DNA from: an uncultured Sphingomonadales bacterium
GTDB lineage: Bacteria > Pseudomonadota > Alphaproteobacteria > Sphingomonadales > Sphingomonadaceae
Reading direction: 5' to 3'
Length of the DNA stretch: 7,759 nucleotides
NCBI GenBank assembly: GCA_903893935.1
Contig: CAITOD010000117.1
Span: 1 to 7,759 of the forward strand
Positions 6,913 through 7,759 of the stretch are shown in pieces. How positions within the stretch are numbered: the stretch's first letter is position 1; each line of letters starts with the position of its first letter. The notes beneath the pieces were generated by a model. It saw only the letters and a list, made by a program, of their open reading frames with translations. It searched no databases and was not told the origin of the DNA. A program made the translations under genes and the position numbers.

Positions 6913-7027
6913 CCCCCGTTCGTGCTGAGCCTGTCGAAGCACGCGCGCCAAGGCCTGCCTTACTGGGTGTGTACCGCGCGTGTTTAGCTGCGCTGGCTTT
7001 CGGCTCGAAGCTCAGCACCAACGGGGG
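6913..7027. repeat. REP-like palindromic intergenic repeat, possible bidirectional terminator
   Basis: CCCCCGTTCGTGCTGAGC (6913-6930) and GCTCAGCACCAACGGGGG (7010-7027) are inverted repeats matching at 17 of 18 positions. They enclose 79 bp that contain a further inner pairing, CACGCGCG (6940-6947) with CGCGCGTG (6975-6982). The left arm and its continuation CTGTCGAAGCAC match, from memory, a palindromic element scattered through sphingomonad genomes. Read as protein it gives FVLSLSKH or, on the other strand, LRQAQHER, which appear often as false ORF ends. It fills the space between the convergent aroB and csaA-like genes, so RNA from either side would form a long hairpin. There is no T-tract, so intrinsic termination is not certain. 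Confidence 0.75.
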
Positions 7028-7044
7028 TAGGGAAGCATTAGGGG

Positions 7045-7416
7045 TCAGAACAGGCGCGATCCATTGGGGACAGGCCGGTCGGGGGCGAACAGCACCACCT
7101 GGCCATCGGCGTCGGCAAACCCCACGGTCAGCACTTCGGACATGAATTTGCCAATCTGGCGCGGCGGAAAATTGACCACTGCCGCCACTTGCCGCCCGAC
7201 CAAAGCGGCGGGTTCATAAAGCGCTGCAATCTGCGCGCTCGATTTCTTCTCGCCGATCCCCGGCCCGAAATCGATGCGCAGTTTCAGACTGGGCTTGCGC
7301 GCCTCGGGATAAGGCTCGGCGGAAACGATTGTGCAGATGCGGATATCGATTTTGATAAAATCGTCGAAAGCAATCGCTGCGGCCGGCAAAGCGGCGGGAT
7401 CATGGTAGAGGTGCAC
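7045..7416 (-). CDS. CsaA/YgjH-like tRNA-binding OB-fold protein
   Basis: This is a 123-residue protein of the stand-alone tRNA-binding domain family (B. subtilis CsaA, E. coli YgjH), an OB fold related to the C-terminal domains of MetRS and Arc1p/EMAP-II that binds tRNA and usually dimerises. Family segments follow in order: FDDFIKIDIRICTI (17-30), PYPEARKPSLKLRIDFG (35-51), EKKSSAQIAALY (56-67) and VVNFPPRQIGKFMSEVL (80-96), which form the conserved binding face. Some CsaA proteins are reported to have chaperone-like activity with SecA, but that is not visible here. The GTG at 7416 is chosen: it is 5 nt after the upstream stop with GGAAAA before it, and gives a length near the family's 110-115 residues with about 10 extra N-terminal residues. 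The longer upstream frame (to 7506) is arginine-rich antisense-like sequence overlapping the hydratase gene. It is probably coupled to that gene. Confidence 0.88.
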   Translation of the reverse strand: MHLYHDPAALPAAAIAFDDFIKIDIRICTIVSAEPYPEARKPSLKLRIDFGPGIGEKKSSAQIAALYEPAALVGRQVAAVVNFPPRQIGKFMSEVLTVGFADADGQVVLFAPDRPVPNGSRLF

Positions 7417-7421
7417 AGCAC

Positions 7422-7759
7422 TTATTTTCCGGTAAATTGCGCTTTGCGTTTGCCCATGAAGGCGGCGATGCCTTCGGCGGCGTCGGCGCTGTCGCCGGCT
7501 TTCCATTGTCCTTCGGCTTCCACCAGCAAGGTGGTCGCCAGATCGCTTTCGAGCGCGCGCGCGAGGTTCTGGCGCATCGTGCCAAGCGCCACGGTCGGCC
7601 CGTTGGCGAGCCGCGTGGCAAGCGCCATGGCCTCGTCCTGCAGCAGTGCATCATCGACAGCCTTGTAGATCAGGCCCCAGTCCTGCGCCTGTTCGGCGCC
7701 CACGCGTTCGCCCAGCATCATCATCTGCGCGGCGCGGGCTTTGCCGATCAGCCGCGGCA
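7422..7759 (-). CDS. Enoyl-CoA hydratase/isomerase family protein, C-terminal part
   Basis: Only the last 111 residues are in the window; the gene continues past the right edge. The visible part begins PRLIGKARAAQMMMLGERV and continues AEQAQDWGLIYKAVDD, the standard crotonase-fold segment after the active site, where family members read LPRxxGxxRAxELxLxGExxxAxEAxxWGLxxxVV. The C-terminus DAAEGIAAFMGKRKAQFTGK has the usual EGxxAFxxKRxPxFxG ending. The GLIYKAVDD and LANGPTVALG segments resemble the PaaG-type isomerase branch (phenylacetate degradation), but the catalytic region is outside the window, so the substrate cannot be assigned. Its stop lies 5 nt before the GTG of the csaA-like gene on the same strand. 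The internal ATG triplet at 7716-7724 is not the start. Confidence 0.9.
   Translation of the reverse strand, partial: PRLIGKARAAQMMMLGERVGAEQAQDWGLIYKAVDDALLQDEAMALATRLANGPTVALGTMRQNLARALESDLATTLLVEAEGQWKAGDSADAAEGIAAFMGKRKAQFTGK

Noticed and set aside
6511..6951. Minus-strand 146-codon frame beginning MARVLRQAQHERG
   Set aside because: Its start is the translated palindromic repeat and the rest is antisense to aroB. VLRQAQHER is a familiar artefact of this repeat.
1..7759. CRISPR arrays, complete transposons, toxin-antitoxin or defence genes
   Set aside because: I saw no regularly spaced repeats, no transposase frames and no recognisable defence families on either strand.

Overview
The window looks like chromosomal DNA from a GC-rich alphaproteobacterium, most likely of the order Sphingomonadales (Erythrobacter, Novosphingobium or Sphingomonas type). 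Three things suggest this: the overall composition and codon use, a divergent aroK-aroB / xerD-accA arrangement that I recall from alphaproteobacteria, and a palindromic intergenic repeat of the 'TTCGTGCTGAGCCTGTCGAAGCAC' type, which I recall as very common in sphingomonads. No database search was possible, so the taxonomy is inference.

Layout from left to right. Positions 1-314 hold no convincing gene. They do contain an 18-bp exact copy (243-260) of the 3' end of the adjacent tRNA-Arg(ACG) gene (315-391, minus), which is the usual footprint of tRNA-targeted integration. A mutT-type Nudix hydrolase gene (382-873, minus) runs into the tRNA, and its stop codon lies inside the tRNA gene. Divergent from mutT is a 60-residue orphan Flp/Fap class IVb pilin (962-1144, plus), preceded by a near-consensus CtrA box.

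Next comes a minus-strand cluster, read from right to left: a 54-residue single-span membrane protein (4966-5130), a 632-residue exported alanine-rich protein with a proline-rich linker (3071-4969), the tyrosine recombinase XerD (2154-3065) and the acetyl-CoA carboxylase alpha subunit AccA (1151-2107). The first three are packed as a 4-nt ATGA overlap and a 5-nt gap, so they look like one operon, and accA follows 46 bp later. The first two genes are not recognised and are the least explained part of the window.

Divergent from that cluster, across a 72-bp intergenic space with a 23-bp dyad, are aroK (5203-5772) and aroB (5763-6911), overlapping by 10 nt. They encode two steps of the shikimate pathway (3-dehydroquinate synthase and shikimate kinase). 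Between aroB and the next, convergent gene lies a repeat with long inverted arms (6913-7027) that probably also ends transcription. The right end has a two-gene minus-strand unit: an enoyl-CoA hydratase/isomerase family gene cut by the window edge (7422-7759), followed 5 nt later by a CsaA/YgjH-like OB-fold tRNA-binding protein (7045-7416).

Most of the window is housekeeping. I did not find a clear new defence or mobile system. The best leads are the tRNA 3'-end duplication, the mutT/tRNA overlap, the CtrA-box orphan pilin and the uncharacterised envelope gene pair co-transcribed with xerD.
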